Positions 30,159 to 41,270 of a stretch of 64,000 nt of DNA are shown piece by piece; the stretch's first letter is position 1; each line of letters begins with the position of its first letter. The stretch comes from Stomoxys calcitrans. Its lineage: Eukaryota > Arthropoda > Insecta > Diptera > Muscidae. The notes below the pieces were generated by a model. That model worked only from the letters and a program-made list of their open reading frames with translations, was not told the DNA's origin and ran no database searches. The stretch is from NCBI RefSeq assembly GCF_963082655.1, contig NC_081552.1, positions 70,663,465 to 70,727,464 of the forward strand, written 5' to 3'. The position numbers and the translations under genes are program-made.

Positions 30159-30713
30159 TCATACGTTGCCTATATTCTCCTTAAGGCAAACTGGTCCATA
30201 TATTTTAAGAATAATCTTTCTCTCAAATACTCCAAACACTGCCCCATCTGCATTCACAAGTATCCATGCCTCAGAACCATATAACAACACGGGTAGTATC
30301 AGTATCTCGTATAGTGTAATCTTCGTTTGTCGAGAGGTGGCCTTGTTCCTTAACTGCTTACTTAGTCCATAGTAGCATCTGTTTGCCAGTATTATTCTTC
30401 GCTTTATCTCAAAACTGGTGTCATTCGTTTCGGTTACGGCGGTGCCGAGGTAGATAAGGTTACCGCCTATGTCAACGTTGTGGTTCCCAACTTTCTCCAT
30501 TTTCTTTATCTGCTCGGTTTTACAAGGCGTTTTGGGAGTCGAAACCATCCATTTCGTCTTATCTCCATTTACTGCCAGACCCATTTTCACTGACTCTCTT
30601 TCGATTCTTTCAAAGGCTGCAGTTACTACTTCCGGTGACCGACCTATGATGTCGTCGGCATAGGCGAGTAGCACGTGTTGTTCTCTTGTGATTAGTGTGT
30701 CACATCTATTCAC
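30159..30713 (-). pseudogene. RTE-like reverse transcriptase, C-terminal half
   Basis: 185 open codons on the minus strand. Seen: LLAYADDIIGRS (motif C with the YADD pair), MGLAVNGDKTKWM (motif D), the YLGTAVTETNDTSFEIKRRI thumb region and LYEILILPVLLYGSEAW, typical of RTE and related LINEs, then ERKILKIYGPV. Motifs A and B should lie at 30720-31370, where only broken frames are left. The reading frame is open, but the enzyme is incomplete. Confidence 0.75.
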
Positions 30714-31365
30714 ATCTGCATCTCGTATAATCTTCTCCAGCAGGATATTAAGGAGATCACACGATAGGCTATCTCTTTGTCTGAAACCTCGTTTGGTATC
30801 AAATTCTTACTGAGGAACGCGTATCAGCAAGTGTCATCCTGCAGAGTCTTAATAATTTTGCAGGGATAGCAAACTCAGACATGGCTTGAAATACTTTGAA
30901 CGGAATATCGAAGGCGGCTTTGTAGTCAACGAAGAGATGGTAGGTGTTGATTTGTCCTTCTCGGGTCTTTTCTAGGATTTGGCGCAGTGTGAATATCTGG
31001 TCTAGGGTGGATTTATCGATCTAAAGCCGCATTGATCTAAAGCCGATTATCTCAACGACTTAAGGTTTAGGTTTTGTCTCACCTGCTGAGGTTCCAATCA
31101 TCGGGTATGCGTTATTCTAGCCTGATTGCGCAGATAAACTGATGCATACGCCTTATAAGCGTGTCGCCTCCGGTCTTAAATAGTTCAGCGGGTATCCCGT
31201 CGGCTCCTGCTGCCTAGTTGTTCTTTAGTCGGGGTCACTGCTACCTGGACCTCATTCTGACTAGGAGATAAACTTTCTATACCATCATCAGGGATTGGTT
31301 CTGCGGTATCCTCTTCTCCGCCGATGTCGGACACTAGGAGTTGGGTAAAATGTTCTTTCATATCC

Positions 31366-31436
31366 TCAGCATGTTATCTGTGTCTGTTACCAGATAACAT
31401 GCTGACCCAACTGCTTTCATCAAGCAGTTGGGTCAG
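31366..31436. repeat. double snap-back hairpin
   Basis: Arms of 15 bp, TCAGCATGTTATCTG at 31366-31380 and its exact inverse at 31391-31405; then CTGACCCAACTGCTT at 31402-31416 and its exact inverse at 31422-31436. The two hairpins overlap by 4 bases. Confidence 0.85.
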
Positions 31437-32260
31437 TCGAGTGGAGTATGTCGCTGCCATCTGTTGTGTTTGCAGCTTTTCAATGTCGTGCTTCCGTGTA
31501 GTGTCAGATCGTACTTTCCTCGCCATGATCAAAAGGGTGCGAACCTTTGCTGCAACAAGGCAATGATCCGAATCGATATTCGCTCCACTGATCGATCTTT
31601 CATCTAACACGCTGGATGAATGCCTTCCATCTATCACAACGTGATTAATTTGCTTCCTCGTGTTTTGATCGGGTGACAGCCAAGTGGCTTTGTGAATATT
31701 TTTATATTGAAATCTGGTGCTACTAACTACCATGTTTTTTGCTGCGGCGAAACCTATCAGCCTCAACCCATTAGTGGACATTATCTCGTGGAGGCTAAAC
31801 TATCCGACTGTTGGACCAAGGATGTCTTCCTTCCCTATCTCATCTCCCAGAACAATTTTAGTATCATGGGCGGGGCAGCGGTCATATTCTTTCTCTTGGC
31901 GCTAGTAGAAAATATCCTTGGTTTGCTTGTCCTTGTCTTCCGTCGGAGCATGGGCACAAATAAGGCTGATGTTGATGAATTTGGCTTTTATGCGGATTGT
32001 GGCTAGACTCTCATCCACCGGAGTAAAGCTGGAGACAAGGTGTTTCAGTCTCCGACTAACCACAAATCCATACCTAAATTTATGCCTCGTGTTATGGCAG
32101 CTGTAGTATAGTTCGTCACCATTTGGTGTTTTTGTGACGTAATCCCGGTCCATCGCACTTCCTGTATGGCGGTAAAATCTGCCTTGTACTTCCGAAATAT
32201 ATCCGCCAGTGCGTATACTGCACCTTCTCTATTAAGAGTGCGGACATTTCGTTTTTCCAT
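31374..32260 (-). pseudogene. RTE-like apurinic endonuclease domain, frameshifted
   Basis: Three overlapping minus-strand frames make up the endonuclease that nicks the target. The first (32260 to 32045) holds VRTLNREGAVYALADIFRKY and AIQEVRW, the start with its catalytic Glu. The second (32153 to 31902) has ELYYSCHNTRHKFRYGFVV and IRIKAKFINISLICAHAPTE. The third (31781 to 31374) holds FQYKNIHKATWLSPDQNTR, INHVVIDGRH and SGANIDSDHCLVAAKVR, with the SDH motif. Frameshifts separate them, so the gene is dead, although the motifs are well kept. Its end carries two perfect hairpins (31366-31436). Confidence 0.75.
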
Positions 32261-32660
32261 TCTTTTCCGTTTTTACTATTCCTTTGTTTCTCATAGTAGT
32301 TCTCATAGTTTTCCAAACGGCTTACTGGCCAACCGCACTGGTTTTGTGGAATTGCACATGTATCCCCAGTTGTGGCGAGGCGCTTGCTCCAAGATCCTAC
32401 GCTCGCCTCCAGCCGGTGCCAATAACTTGCCTTGTCATCTCGAATATCATTGGCACTCAGTATTCATTTAAGAGCCAGTGACAATTGACTCCTCACTGAG
32501 ACTCTCCTCTCGAAAATCACAGACTATCCGCGGCCGCATTTGCAGCTACTCCGCATAAAAACGGAGCTTTCCACCACCCGTGGTAACGATGGACATCACA
32601 CAAGTCGGAGCTCAAAGTTCCAGCCTGTGTGGTGCTTATAGTTATCCCGTGTCGAAAAAA

Positions 32661-33109
32661 GATTGATGCATTGTATGTAGATACTGCTTACTGTGGGACT
32701 TGAAGGTGAACTTAACATAGTCTAAGATTGTGATCTTCTGCAAAGGTCCAAGATTCTCTGCTGATTTGAAATGGACATTTGGATTTGTCGGCATAGAAAC
32801 TGCCAACGGTTATGTGAAACATCAAGAAATGGGTTGTGGTACGATATATTCATCGACTTTAGATATATCGCTAGAGTACTGAAGCTTGGACGTATTCTGT
32901 CCGAGAGAGTTAATGAATTGAATATTTATTGGGCGAGAGAGTGGTCGGATATTCTGTCTGTTGGGTACAGACTTCCGAAACCTACAGTTCCAACAGGTGT
33001 GTAATGGAGAGATATAACTACTTCATTGAAGTCTAAAGACTTTTGAAACATCTGTGCCTCCCGTGCTGAATTTTACGATCTTTATTCACTATTGAGTTGC
33101 AGTATCTCA
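32661..33109. other. unassigned, probable decayed LINE
   Basis: No clean frame. Since 33110-33420 is a LINE C-terminus on the + strand, this stretch may be the rest of that LINE, too eroded to show motifs. The 78-codon frame at 32771-33004 has no recognisable domain. Confidence 0.35.
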
Positions 33110-33560
33110 TCTCAACTACTTTCCAGTACTACAATGCCGAGCTAACAGTTTAATTATTCGTGCTAGATGTGGTCCGTTGGACCTGGACGCAACATGTTTC
33201 AAAAACAATACCGATGGTATTTGTTCCCCATGTGACATGCATGCGTCTGAAAACGCGCTCCATTTGTCCAATATATCGACATTTTCGAATACAATAATTC
33301 GATCAAACTATGAGGTCCTTGCCAATTAAAATAACACGAATTTTAATTCCCTTTATAGATATTTAGAATCATGTACTAAGTATAGAAAACTAATTCTGAA
33401 TGAATTCAATGTATGAAATCTTTCTGCAATTGAATAACAACAATGACAAATATACAGCAATCTTGCTACGCTAGTAACGATTTATATACACTCTTAGTAT
33501 AACATTGTAACAAAAGACTTATGAGCTAAGAATAAAATTTATTAACAAATAATAATAAAT
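33110..33560 (+). pseudogene. LINE pol C-terminal fragment
   Basis: The + strand frame through 33130-33290 reads RANSLIIRARCGPLDLDATC followed by a zinc-finger-like CSPCDMHASENALH (Cys at 33222 and 33231, then His). This Cys-X2-Cys ... His arrangement after the RT is usual at the C-terminus of several LINE pol proteins. The sequence then runs to an AATAAAATTTATT-rich end near 33530-33560. Clade not identified. Confidence 0.5.
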
Positions 33561-33659
33561 TAGCTTTCATTTATGCCTTATCTCTTTAATGAAAACGAAT
33601 TTCACTTATCCGAAATACGTTTAACTGAAAATCACAGATACGTAAAACAAAAAATATGA

Positions 33660-34180
33660 ATTTTTATACCCACCACCATAGGGTAGGGGGTATATTCATT
33701 TAGTCATTCCGCATGCAACATATCGAAATATCCATTTCCGACCCTACAAAGTATATTTATTTCTGATCGTCGTAAAATTCTAAGGCAATTTAACGATGTG
33801 TCCGTGTGTCTGTCCGTCCGTCTGTTGTAATCACTCTACAGCCTGAAATTTGGTACAGATACGTCTTTTTGCTGCACGCAGATTAAGTTCTTGAACGGGC
33901 CAAATCGGACCATATTTGAATATAGCTGTCGTATAGACCGATCTGCCAATAAAGGGTCTAAAGCCCATACAAGCTTTATTGATGAAATTTGAAACAGGGA
34001 GTTCTTTTAAGCCTCCTGATATCCGGCCCAAACACGGTTCAGATCGTACTATGTTTAGATATAGCTGCTATATAGACCGATCTGCCGGTTAAGGGTGTAA
34101 AGCCCATAAAAGGTATATTTATTACTCGATTTCGATGAAATTTGAAACAGTGAGTTCTTTTAAGCACCCCATATTTTTTC
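33660..34180 (-). mobile_element. HINE-C copy 4, truncated
   Basis: Left end TATACCCACCACCATAGGG, GTCCGTGTGTCTGTCCGTCC (about 33799-33825), and units with AGGGTCTAAAGCCCATA and GACCGATCTGCC. It lacks the hairpin end and meets the duplicated segment at about 34205. Confidence 0.7.
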
Positions 34181-34210
34181 AAAATCGAAAATGGCCAAAA
34201 ACTGGTCACT

Positions 34211-34790
34211 ATTGGGTGCAGAAACTGACCCATCGGCGGTGACATGTCCTAAAGTCAGAGCTGAATTTTGTACTGATTGCCATCACACTATTTATAGGCC
34301 GATCCTAATCTTTCAATGTGTGGTTGTCTTTGCAAATGCCTCACTTTTATAGTGAAAGTTTCGGCGAATCCGCTTCATTGTTTTGATGAAATTTTTTCAT
34401 TCCTTATTTTTGCTCTCAAACTAGTTTTATAATTAATTATAATTAGTATAATTTAAATGATTTTTACTTCCATACAATTTCACGCAAGCAAACTGAAAAC
34501 ATTAGGCAACTATAATTGTTAAATATTTCAAAAAAAAAAATACCAATTTTTACGACAAACCATCTACATTCTGCTTAGATGATCTCGTTCATTTCTTCTT
34601 CGAGCTTAATTAAAATCGATAGAAAATCCGTTTTTGATGGAAAAGATGTCCGCTAAAAATTGCATTCAACTCTTGTCGTATATGCTTATAATTTCTTCGA
34701 GATAAAATATGAAAAGGTGGTAGAACTAAAAATCTGACTTCGACGTTATTGCAGTTGTGAACTTTTTTCTTTCTTTGCCCACTAAATGTT
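34211..34790. repeat. local duplication, copy 1, first part
   Basis: Matches 46669-47205 in the same orientation with substitutions and small indels: shared words GGGTGCAG, CCCATCGGCGGTGACAT, GCTGAATTTTGTACTG, ACGACAAACCATCTACAT / ACGACAAGCCATCTACAT and AATCCGTTTTTGATGGAA. No protein seen. Confidence 0.75.
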
Positions 34791-34893
34791 GTCAAATGAC
34801 CCAACGGCAAACGTAAGTGTAAACTTGCTCTCATAGATAAAAGTCTGCCGACTAATATTATTTTAACACATTTCCTCACTTAAGGTGTATATA
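34791..34893. other. short unassigned spacer
   Basis: About 100 bp between the duplicated segment and the MITE; not found in the second copy. Confidence 0.3.
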
Positions 34894-35131
34894 TTGGGTT
34901 GCCCAAAAAGTAATTGCGGTTTTTTTAAAAGAAAGTAAATGCATTTTTAATAAAATTTAGAATGAACTTCAATCAAATATATTTTTTTACACTTTTTTTC
35001 TAAAGCAAGCTAAAAGTAACAGCTGATAACTGACAGAAGAAAGAATGCAATTACAGAGTCACAAGCTGTGAAAAAAAAGTTGTCAACGCCGACTATATGA
35101 AAAATCCGCAATTACTTTTTGGCCAACCCAA
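34894..35131 (-). mobile_element. mariner-type MITE copy 3
   Basis: 238 bp, TTGGGTTGCCCAA ends (right end GGCCAACCCAA with one change), TA at 34892-34893 and 35132-35133. Same orientation as copy 1. Confidence 0.85.
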
Positions 35132-35162
35132 TATTAAATTCGTATTTCACAGTGAAAAGTAC

Positions 35163-36056
35163 TATTTTTATACCCTCCACCAAAGGATGGGGGGTATACT
35201 AATTTCGTCATTCTGTTTGTAATAACTCGAAATATTCGTCTGAGACCCCATAAAGTATATATATTCTTGATCGTCGCGACATTTTATGTCGATCTAGCCA
35301 TGTCCGTCCGTCTGTCCGTCTGTCCGTCCGTCCGTCCGTCCGTCTGTCTGTCGAAGGCACGCTAACTTCCGAAGGAGTAAAGCTAGCCGCTTGAGTATTT
35401 TGCACAAATACTTTTTATTAGTGTAGGTCGGTTGGTATTGTAAATGGGCCATATCGGTCCATAACCTGATATAGCTGTCATATACACCGATCTTGGGTCT
35501 TGACTTCTTGAGCCTCTAGAGTGCGCAATTCTTATCCGATTGGAAGGAAATTTTGCACGACGTGTTTTGTTATGATATCCAACAACTGTGCCAAGTATGG
35601 TTCAAATCGGTCCATAACCTGATATAGCTGTCATATACACCGATCTTGGGTCTTGACTTCTTGAGCCTCTAGAGGGCACAATTCTTATCCGATTTGCCTG
35701 AAATTTTGTACGACGGATCCTCTCTTGACCATCAACATATGTGTCTATTATGGTCTGAATCGGTCTATAGCCCGATACAGCTCCTATATAAATCGATCTT
35801 TCCATTTTACTTCTTGAGCCCCCAAAGGGTGCAATTCTTATTCGAATTGGCTGACATTTTACACAGGTCTCCAACATATAATTTAATTGTGGTTCAAACC
35901 GGACCCTATCTTGATATCGCTCTAAAAGCAGAGCAAATCTTTTTTTATTTCCTTTTTTTGTCGAAGAAGAGATGCCGGGAAAAGAACTCGACAAATGCGA
36001 TCCATGGTGGAGGGTATAAAAGATTCGGCCCGGCCAAACTTAGCACGCTTTTACTT
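35163..36056 (-). mobile_element. HINE-A copy 6, full-length
   Basis: Left end TATACCCTCCACCAAAGG, long (GTCY)n tract at 35302-35352, internal units and right end ATGGTGGAGGGTATAAAAG, TTCGGCCCGGCCAAA (one arm base changed) and CACGCTTTTACTTGTT. Absent from the second copy of the surrounding duplication, so it inserted after the duplication. Confidence 0.8.
35302..35352 (+). repeat. (GTCY)n microsatellite
   Basis: About twelve tandem GTCC/GTCT units, the longest such tract in the window; it is a fixed component of the HINE-A GTCY side rather than an independent microsatellite. Confidence 0.9.
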
Positions 36057-36059
36057 GTT

Positions 36060-36565
36060 TACGATTACTTTTTGTAGATAATACATTTTGAAGCAAAAGG
36101 ACTGATTTCTGATTTCATTCATTAGGGCGTTCCCATTATTTGTGATAGAATTTTAGTAAAAATATTGTGCTATCAAGGATATTTTTGTAGTTTTTTCGTT
36201 CTGTGAAGAACGAACCTAATACCCACCTTTTTGTAAACATCCAATTTGACTCGTCGAATTTTATTAAAGATTTTCGCTCATAACACCTAAGGAAATCATT
36301 TACGTAAAATCTTTTCTTGGTAAAAAGATTTTCTTGGGAGAAAATCAAAAATCCAAAAAGTGTATAAAAATATATAAAATTTTTTAAATAATATTTCACT
36401 GTGCTCAAATCTACGGTCATATGCAACCGAAGTAACCAATTTCTACTAGAACTGTCGTCCCTTAACCACTATGAGCCCCCGTATCAATTGCCTTAACTAC
36501 TGTATTGTGAATTATGGAATTCCAGAAAACAACACGAAATGGTTTTATTTGAAATATTTATTTTA
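36060..36565. repeat. local duplication, copy 1, second part
   Basis: Matches 47646-48008: TACGATTACTTTTTG, GATTTCATTCATT, CACCTAAGGAAATCATT, GTCCCTTAA, ACTGTATTGTGAAT and CGAAATGGTTTT. The two copies differ by indels. Confidence 0.75.
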
Positions 36566-36641
36566 AAATGTAAATTAATCTGCGTGATTATATCGGGGTT
36601 TTAAAATTGTGTTAAAATTTTTTAATTCAAACAATTTATAA

Positions 36642-36661
36642 TTAGGTTAGGTTAGGTTAGG
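36642..36661 (+). repeat. (TTAGG)4 at a LINE 3' end
   Basis: Four exact TTAGG units. On the minus strand this is CCTAA repeated directly after the LINE end ...CACTTAAA, so it is the 3' tail of that LINE. Confidence 0.8.
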
Positions 36662-36690
36662 TTTAAGTGGCAGTCTGCCATCAGACTCAC

Positions 36691-38329
36691 TTAGACATTT
36701 TCGTTCAATGTGATACCACAGGAACAGAAAAAGGAAGATGGCTTCGAGTTTCTACCGTTGAACCATCCAAATCGCTTTAAAAAGCCCAACAACTTGCGAA
36801 TGTTCACATCCGCTAAATCAGACAGGTTCTCAAAGAAATGAGAACCTAAAGAGGTATTCCTTCTGACTGCTAGTGCGGGACACACACACAGAAGGTGTTC
36901 TATAGTCTCTTCTTCTTCGATGTCCTCACAGCTTCTGAAAAAGTCGTTGCTGGCAACCTTCAGTCTGTCAGCATGATTTCCGATTAGATAGTGACCTGTC
37001 ATGACGGACACAATGACTGAGACGTCTGTTCTATCCAGCGACAGCAAAGCAGTAGAAATCTTCAAGCCTAGATTAGGCCACATAGTTTTGGAATGCTCAC
37101 AGCCCCCTCTTTGTGACCATTTATCATTTGTTATCCTTCGGGCTTTAGTTTACATGTCGCTAGAGGCATGCCCACAGATTCCAGTATTCCTGGAATGTGT
37201 AAGGTAGTTCCTAGTCTCGCAAGCTCAGAAGGTGTTCCATAGTATCTTCTTCTTCGATGTTCTCACAGCTTCTGCAAAAGTCGTTGCTGGCAACCTTCAG
37301 TCTGTCAACAAGTTTTCCGATTAGACAGTGACCTGTCATGACGGACACAATGACTGAAACATCTGTTTTAGCTAATGGCAGCAAAGAAATAGACCTCTTC
37401 AAGCCTAGATTAGGCCACATAGTTTTGGAATGCTCACAGCCCCCTCTTTGTGACCATCTATCATTCGTTGCCCTTCGGGCCTTAGCTTACATGTCGCTAG
37501 AGGCATACCCATAGATTCCAGTATTCCTGGAATGTGTAGGGTAGTTCCTAGTCTCGCAAGCTCGTCCGCCTTACAGTTCCCTGGGATATCTCTGTGGCCC
37601 GGCATCCAGAACAGGTGAATTTTGAACTGTTCAGCCATCTCGTTGAGAGATCTGCAACAGTCGAGGGCAGTTTTTGTGTTCAGAAATGCGTTCTCCAGGG
37701 ATTTAATGGCTGTCTGGCTATTTATGCCAATCGTCGTGATGACATTATATCTTAGCCATTCCACCACTTCCTTAATTTCAAGGATCTCTGCTTGATACAC
37801 ACTGAAGTGGTCGGGTAACCTTTTCGATATGACCAGTTCTAGATCTTTAGAGTACACCCCAAAGCCCACCTGATCGTTTAGTTTGGAACCATCCATATAA
37901 AAGTCTATGTAACTTCTCTTACCCAATGGTATGGTAGTTCCAATCGGTTCTATCAGGAATAGTGGTACAGGAATTTTTATCAAAACGCGGCTCAGGTAGG
38001 GTGTAATCCACACTGCCTGGAACATCGGATAATGTATCAAGGATAACACAGTGTCCGTAGCCGCCGCATGACCAATGAGAAAGCTCGCATAACCTCACGG
38101 CGGTGGTCGCTGCCATTTGGGCAGCCACAATGTCCAGAGGCATAAGATGTAGCATTAAATTCAGTGCATCATATGGTGTCGTCCTCAGTGCGGCTGTGAT
38201 GCACAAACAAGCCATCCTTTGGATCCGGTTAGGTATTGAGAAGTGGGTGGATTTTTGAAGCGCCATCCACCAGACCACAACACCATATAGCATTATAGGT
38301 TTGACAACTGCAGTATATACCCAATGCAT
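36691..38329 (-). pseudogene. LINE pol C-terminal region with RNase H and zinc finger
   Basis: In minus-strand order: the post-RT segment TAVVKPIMLYGVVVWWMA (38329 onward), then RNase H (38049 to 37405) with YMDGSKLNDQVGFGVYS, SVYQAEILEIKEVVEWLR and HLFWMPGHRDIPGNCKADEL, which hold the expected acidic residues, and last a Cys/His-rich end (37083 to 36691) with RSCEDIEEEETIEHLLCVCP. Frames change between these parts. The first zinc-finger Cys is Phe in the outer duplicate (FFRSC) but Cys in the inner one (FCRSC). RNase H would remove RNA from the cDNA hybrid. Confidence 0.75.
36891..37564. repeat. 337-bp tandem duplication inside the LINE
   Basis: 36891-37227 and 37228-37564 align end to end, both starting GAAGGTGTTC and ending CTCGCAAGCTC. 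I count roughly 30 differences, so they are about 9% diverged. Confidence 0.8.
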
Positions 38330-39651
38330 GACACGCGGTCTAAACCCCCAACTTTTGCCAATGACTCTCTTGCAGGTGTATAGGGCAAGAGTGGCCTTTC
38401 TTGCCCTGTCCTAGATGTTGGATTTAAAGTTTAATTTACTGTCCAGCAAAACACACAGGCTTTCTGTAAATGGAACATTCTCACCTCCCAAGGAGACAGG
38501 TACCACTGTAGGCAACTTGTACCTCCTGCTGTAAATAACTATTTCTGTCCTGCACGGATTTATACCTTGACCACTTTCGGTAGTCTTCTTCGCTTTTGCA
38601 CGTAGAGCTTCCTGAAGTATATCTCTTCAAGTGCTGGGAAACTTTCCCCAAATTGCCACTTCATCAGCATACGCGATCACTTCTACACATTTTTCTTCCA
38701 GAGACAATAATATATTGTTAATTGCTATATTCCAAAGTAGAGGAGACAGTACACCTCATTGAGGTGTTACTCTGCTGATCCATCTGTTTAAATCCACAGA
38801 TCCAAAGCCTGCCGTAATGCATCTTTTAGTAAGGAAGTTATTGATAAACTTTCTAACGGAAGAGTTGATGCCTAGAGACTCCAACTCCTTCATGATGTCG
38901 GTTTTACATTTTTGGAAGCACCTTCAATGTCAAAAAAAGCTACCATTGTATATTTCTTGACAGCGAGAGAATCCTCTATGTAGCCGTATGGTCGTGAAGG
39001 GCTGTTTCAGTAGATTTGCCTTTACTACATGCATACTGCTGCTGCGACAGGCGATCTCCAGGGATCTTTGCCCCAAGATATGCTTCTATCAACCTCTCAA
39101 GAGTCTTCAGCATAAACGATGACAGACTAATAGGACGAAAATCTTTCGCCTTCGTATGGTAGGGTTTTCCTGCTTTCGGAATGAAAACTGACCTTCGGGT
39201 CCCTCCATCCCACAGGTATATATGACATTCTGATATAAGCAGAGTATATCTCCCTAAGCCAGGGAACCAGTCTATCAGACACAGCTTGTAATTCAATCGG
39301 TCTGGCGACTTAAAGAAGTCGAAACTTCTTATCGCCCAAAGGATTTTCGGCTCAGGCACAATATCCCTCGACGAATGCATATCCCCCGACGAATGCATCT
39401 TCTGGCGCCACGTTGTTTGTCGGAGAATTTCCGGGGAAATGTGTATCAACGAGTAATTCTAGTGTTTCCTCACTAGACATTGTCCATACATTCACTGACT
39501 TCTGGATATACCCCACCGTAATAGGTCTCGAGGACATAATCTTCCTTAGCCTAAAGGTCTCAGATGTATCATCCACGGAGCTGCAGAATTCTACCCAGGA
39601 TTTGTTCTGAGCCTTTCTAAGCTCGCCCTTATATTTTCTTAGATGTCCCAA
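38330..39651 (-). pseudogene. LINE reverse transcriptase, dead
   Basis: N-terminal RT (39449 to 38976) holds RSVFIPKAGKPYHTKAKDFR, PISLSSFMLKTLERLIE and QQQYACSKGKSTETALHDH. A pre-RT segment (39651 to 39352) holds RKAQNKSWVEFCSS. Further on, motif B reads TPQ-stop-GVLSP (a TGA for the expected Gly, near 38755) and motif C reads YADE (38660-38671) in place of YADD, so both catalytic motifs are broken. Downstream, ALRAKAKKTTESGQGI-like coding is still traceable near 38560-38620. Confidence 0.7.
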
Positions 39652-39654
39652 TCG

Positions 39655-40170
39655 AGTGATGTTCTAGTCGGGTCATCCAACACTTGCCAGTCTGATATTC
39701 TTGCGCTTATATCTTCCAATACAAAGGTAATATCTAGTACCTCCTGCCTGTTCCTGGTAACAAAGGTCGGTTTATCCCCTTTATTACAAATCGCCAGATT
39801 ACAACTTATAATATATTCGATAAGCAGCTCACCCCTTTCGTTGACATCCGAACTTCCCCATATCTGGCGATGTGTATTAGCATCACTTCCTACAATGAGG
39901 CTTTTCTTTGTGGGAATGGGACTTGTTTATTTCAAGGCTGGCTACTATTAAATCTTCAGTGCTTAGCGACGGAAGAAGGAAAACATTTAGACTACTCTTT
40001 GCAAGAATACTGGCTCTGTGTCTCCCATTCCCCGTACCCTTGAGAAGTTTAAATCTCGGAATTCTTAGTCCATGAACCATTCCTCCACACACATGGTTCC
40101 TGCATAAGAACCACGTCAAATCCCCCTGCCATCAGTGGGACCTTTAGTGCCGCCGAAGCGGCCTTACAAT
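39655..40170 (-). pseudogene. LINE endonuclease, degraded
   Basis: One frame (40119 to 39883) holds CGGMVHGLRIPRFKLLKGTG and the segment leading to LIVASLE; the rest continues in another frame with VGSDANTHRQIWGSSDVNER, GDKPTFVTRNRQEVLDITF and ISDWQVLDDPTRTSLG, the C-terminal half of an APE-type endonuclease (SDAN and related motifs). Stops are frequent near 39950-40170. Confidence 0.65.
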
Positions 40171-40201
40171 TTATCTGCAGAAGCCGGACCATAGTCAGAA
40201 T

Positions 40202-40672
40202 TCAGAACTTCCACCACTGTTGTGTTAGCTTCGTCTTCTGACGACAAAATTCGTTAGAACTTGTCATGATGGGCTTCCGTACGCATCCAGGGGCAGGTAA
40301 GAAAGCTGTGGAACCACTCTTCCTCAGGACACTGGGCAATTGCGGTGTGGACGAGAGACTACGATCATTCGCACCAAGCTTCCCAAAAAACCTGAGAGCG
40401 ATGAGTCTTCTATTATTCCAACCTCTTAAAGAGCGTGCTGGTTTGCCGGGGATGGCCGATGGCCTAAGCAAATTATATGCATGCGTAGAAAGAATAGGTT
40501 CGGCCTTGTCCTTGAGACTCGAACCAGTTGTCTTCGACAAAAACCACTGCTTACCACTCGTCTGTCAGCTAGTGGAGCCTGGAGCAGCCGCCCCACCAGT
40601 CGAGGTTTCAGTAGCAGACAACATGCTACGGCCTGCTACCACCACCGTAGCTGTTGGTTCTTTCGAGTCCAT
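40202..40672 (-). pseudogene. LINE ORF1-like frame with stop
   Basis: The minus-strand ATG at 40670-40672 opens MDSKEPTATVVVAGRSML, and after about 35 codons a TGA interrupts it; the same frame continues to about 40202 with SKTTGSSLKDKAEPILST and a basic segment. It is placed as ORF1 of the LINE by position only; no zinc knuckle is visible and the end appears truncated. Confidence 0.5.
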
Positions 40673-40770
40673 TCTAAGCCTACTCCCGGGCTCTAGATCT
40701 GTTGCTCCACTGGAAACAGACACAGATCATCAACCGCCTAATGGATACCTCTATGCCAACTATCCTTGAG

Positions 40771-40984
40771 TGACTTAAATTTTTCTTCCAAAAAGAATGA
40801 TCTATTACGAGTCATAGGAAAATTCTTGCGGATCGCAATAACAAAACGTCCGCTCCACTCGAAGGTTCAAACAATTTAATATTACTAAATAATTATCTTT
40901 TGCAAAAGTTTTTCAGACTAAAGACATTTTTTAAAATTATTTTTTCTAGACATACAATTTGCAATTAAATTAATAAAACGAATC
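40771..40984. other. short unassigned stretch
   Basis: AT-rich; no feature recognised. Confidence 0.3.
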
Positions 40985-41105
40985 CAAATACGGGGCCAAG
41001 TGTTTGGGGGGCCGTCTCTCACCAAAAACATCCCCCAAAGGGGACAAATTTACGACCATAGCAATATGGGGCTCAAATGAAAGGTCTTTGGACGCATCTG
41101 GCCTC
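40985..41105 (+). mobile_element. Hel-B array fragment
   Basis: One unit of the Hel-B tandem repeat: GGGGCCAAGTGTTTGGGG, CCATAGCAATATGGGGCTC, AAATGAAAGGTCTTTGG. Ends are absent. Confidence 0.6.
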
Positions 41106-41270
41106 AGCAAAATGTTTCTTTGTAGAATATTATAAATATGAAATTTTGTTATTTTAGACAAAAATACGTCCATGGCTGTCATATAGACCGAACTGCCGAT
41201 TAAGGGCCTGACACCCATAAAAGTTTTATTTATTAACAGATTCCGCTGAAATTTGAAGTAGTTGTTTTAA

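Larger units (their letters stand above)
30076..32660 (-). mobile_element. RTE-like LINE, decayed
   Basis: Minus-strand element with endonuclease then reverse transcriptase. The 5' untranslated part (32340-32650; CAAAGTTCCAGCCTGTGTGG, CGGAGCTTTCCACCA) matches 60790-61090. Fragments of the same family's 3' region lie at 56610-57135 and 63669-64000. Its left end lies inside HINE-C copy 3. Confidence 0.75.
36642..40770 (-). mobile_element. RNase H-bearing LINE, nearly full-length but dead
   Basis: About 4.1 kb on the minus strand: a 5' leader (40672-40770), an ORF1-like frame, endonuclease, RT, RNase H, a C-terminal zinc finger and a (CCTAA)4 tail. The domain order fits the I/LOA/R1 assemblage. 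It has stops and frameshifts throughout and an internal 337-bp tandem duplication. A second partial copy is at 44325-45050 and tail fragments are at 42430-42505 and 63630-63668. Confidence 0.8.

Noticed and set aside
36642..36661. TTAGG telomere
   Set aside because: Only four units, joined to a LINE 3' end, and Diptera do not use TTAGG telomeres.
40266..40769. 167-codon + strand frame
   Set aside because: Antisense of the ORF1-like part of the RNase H LINE.
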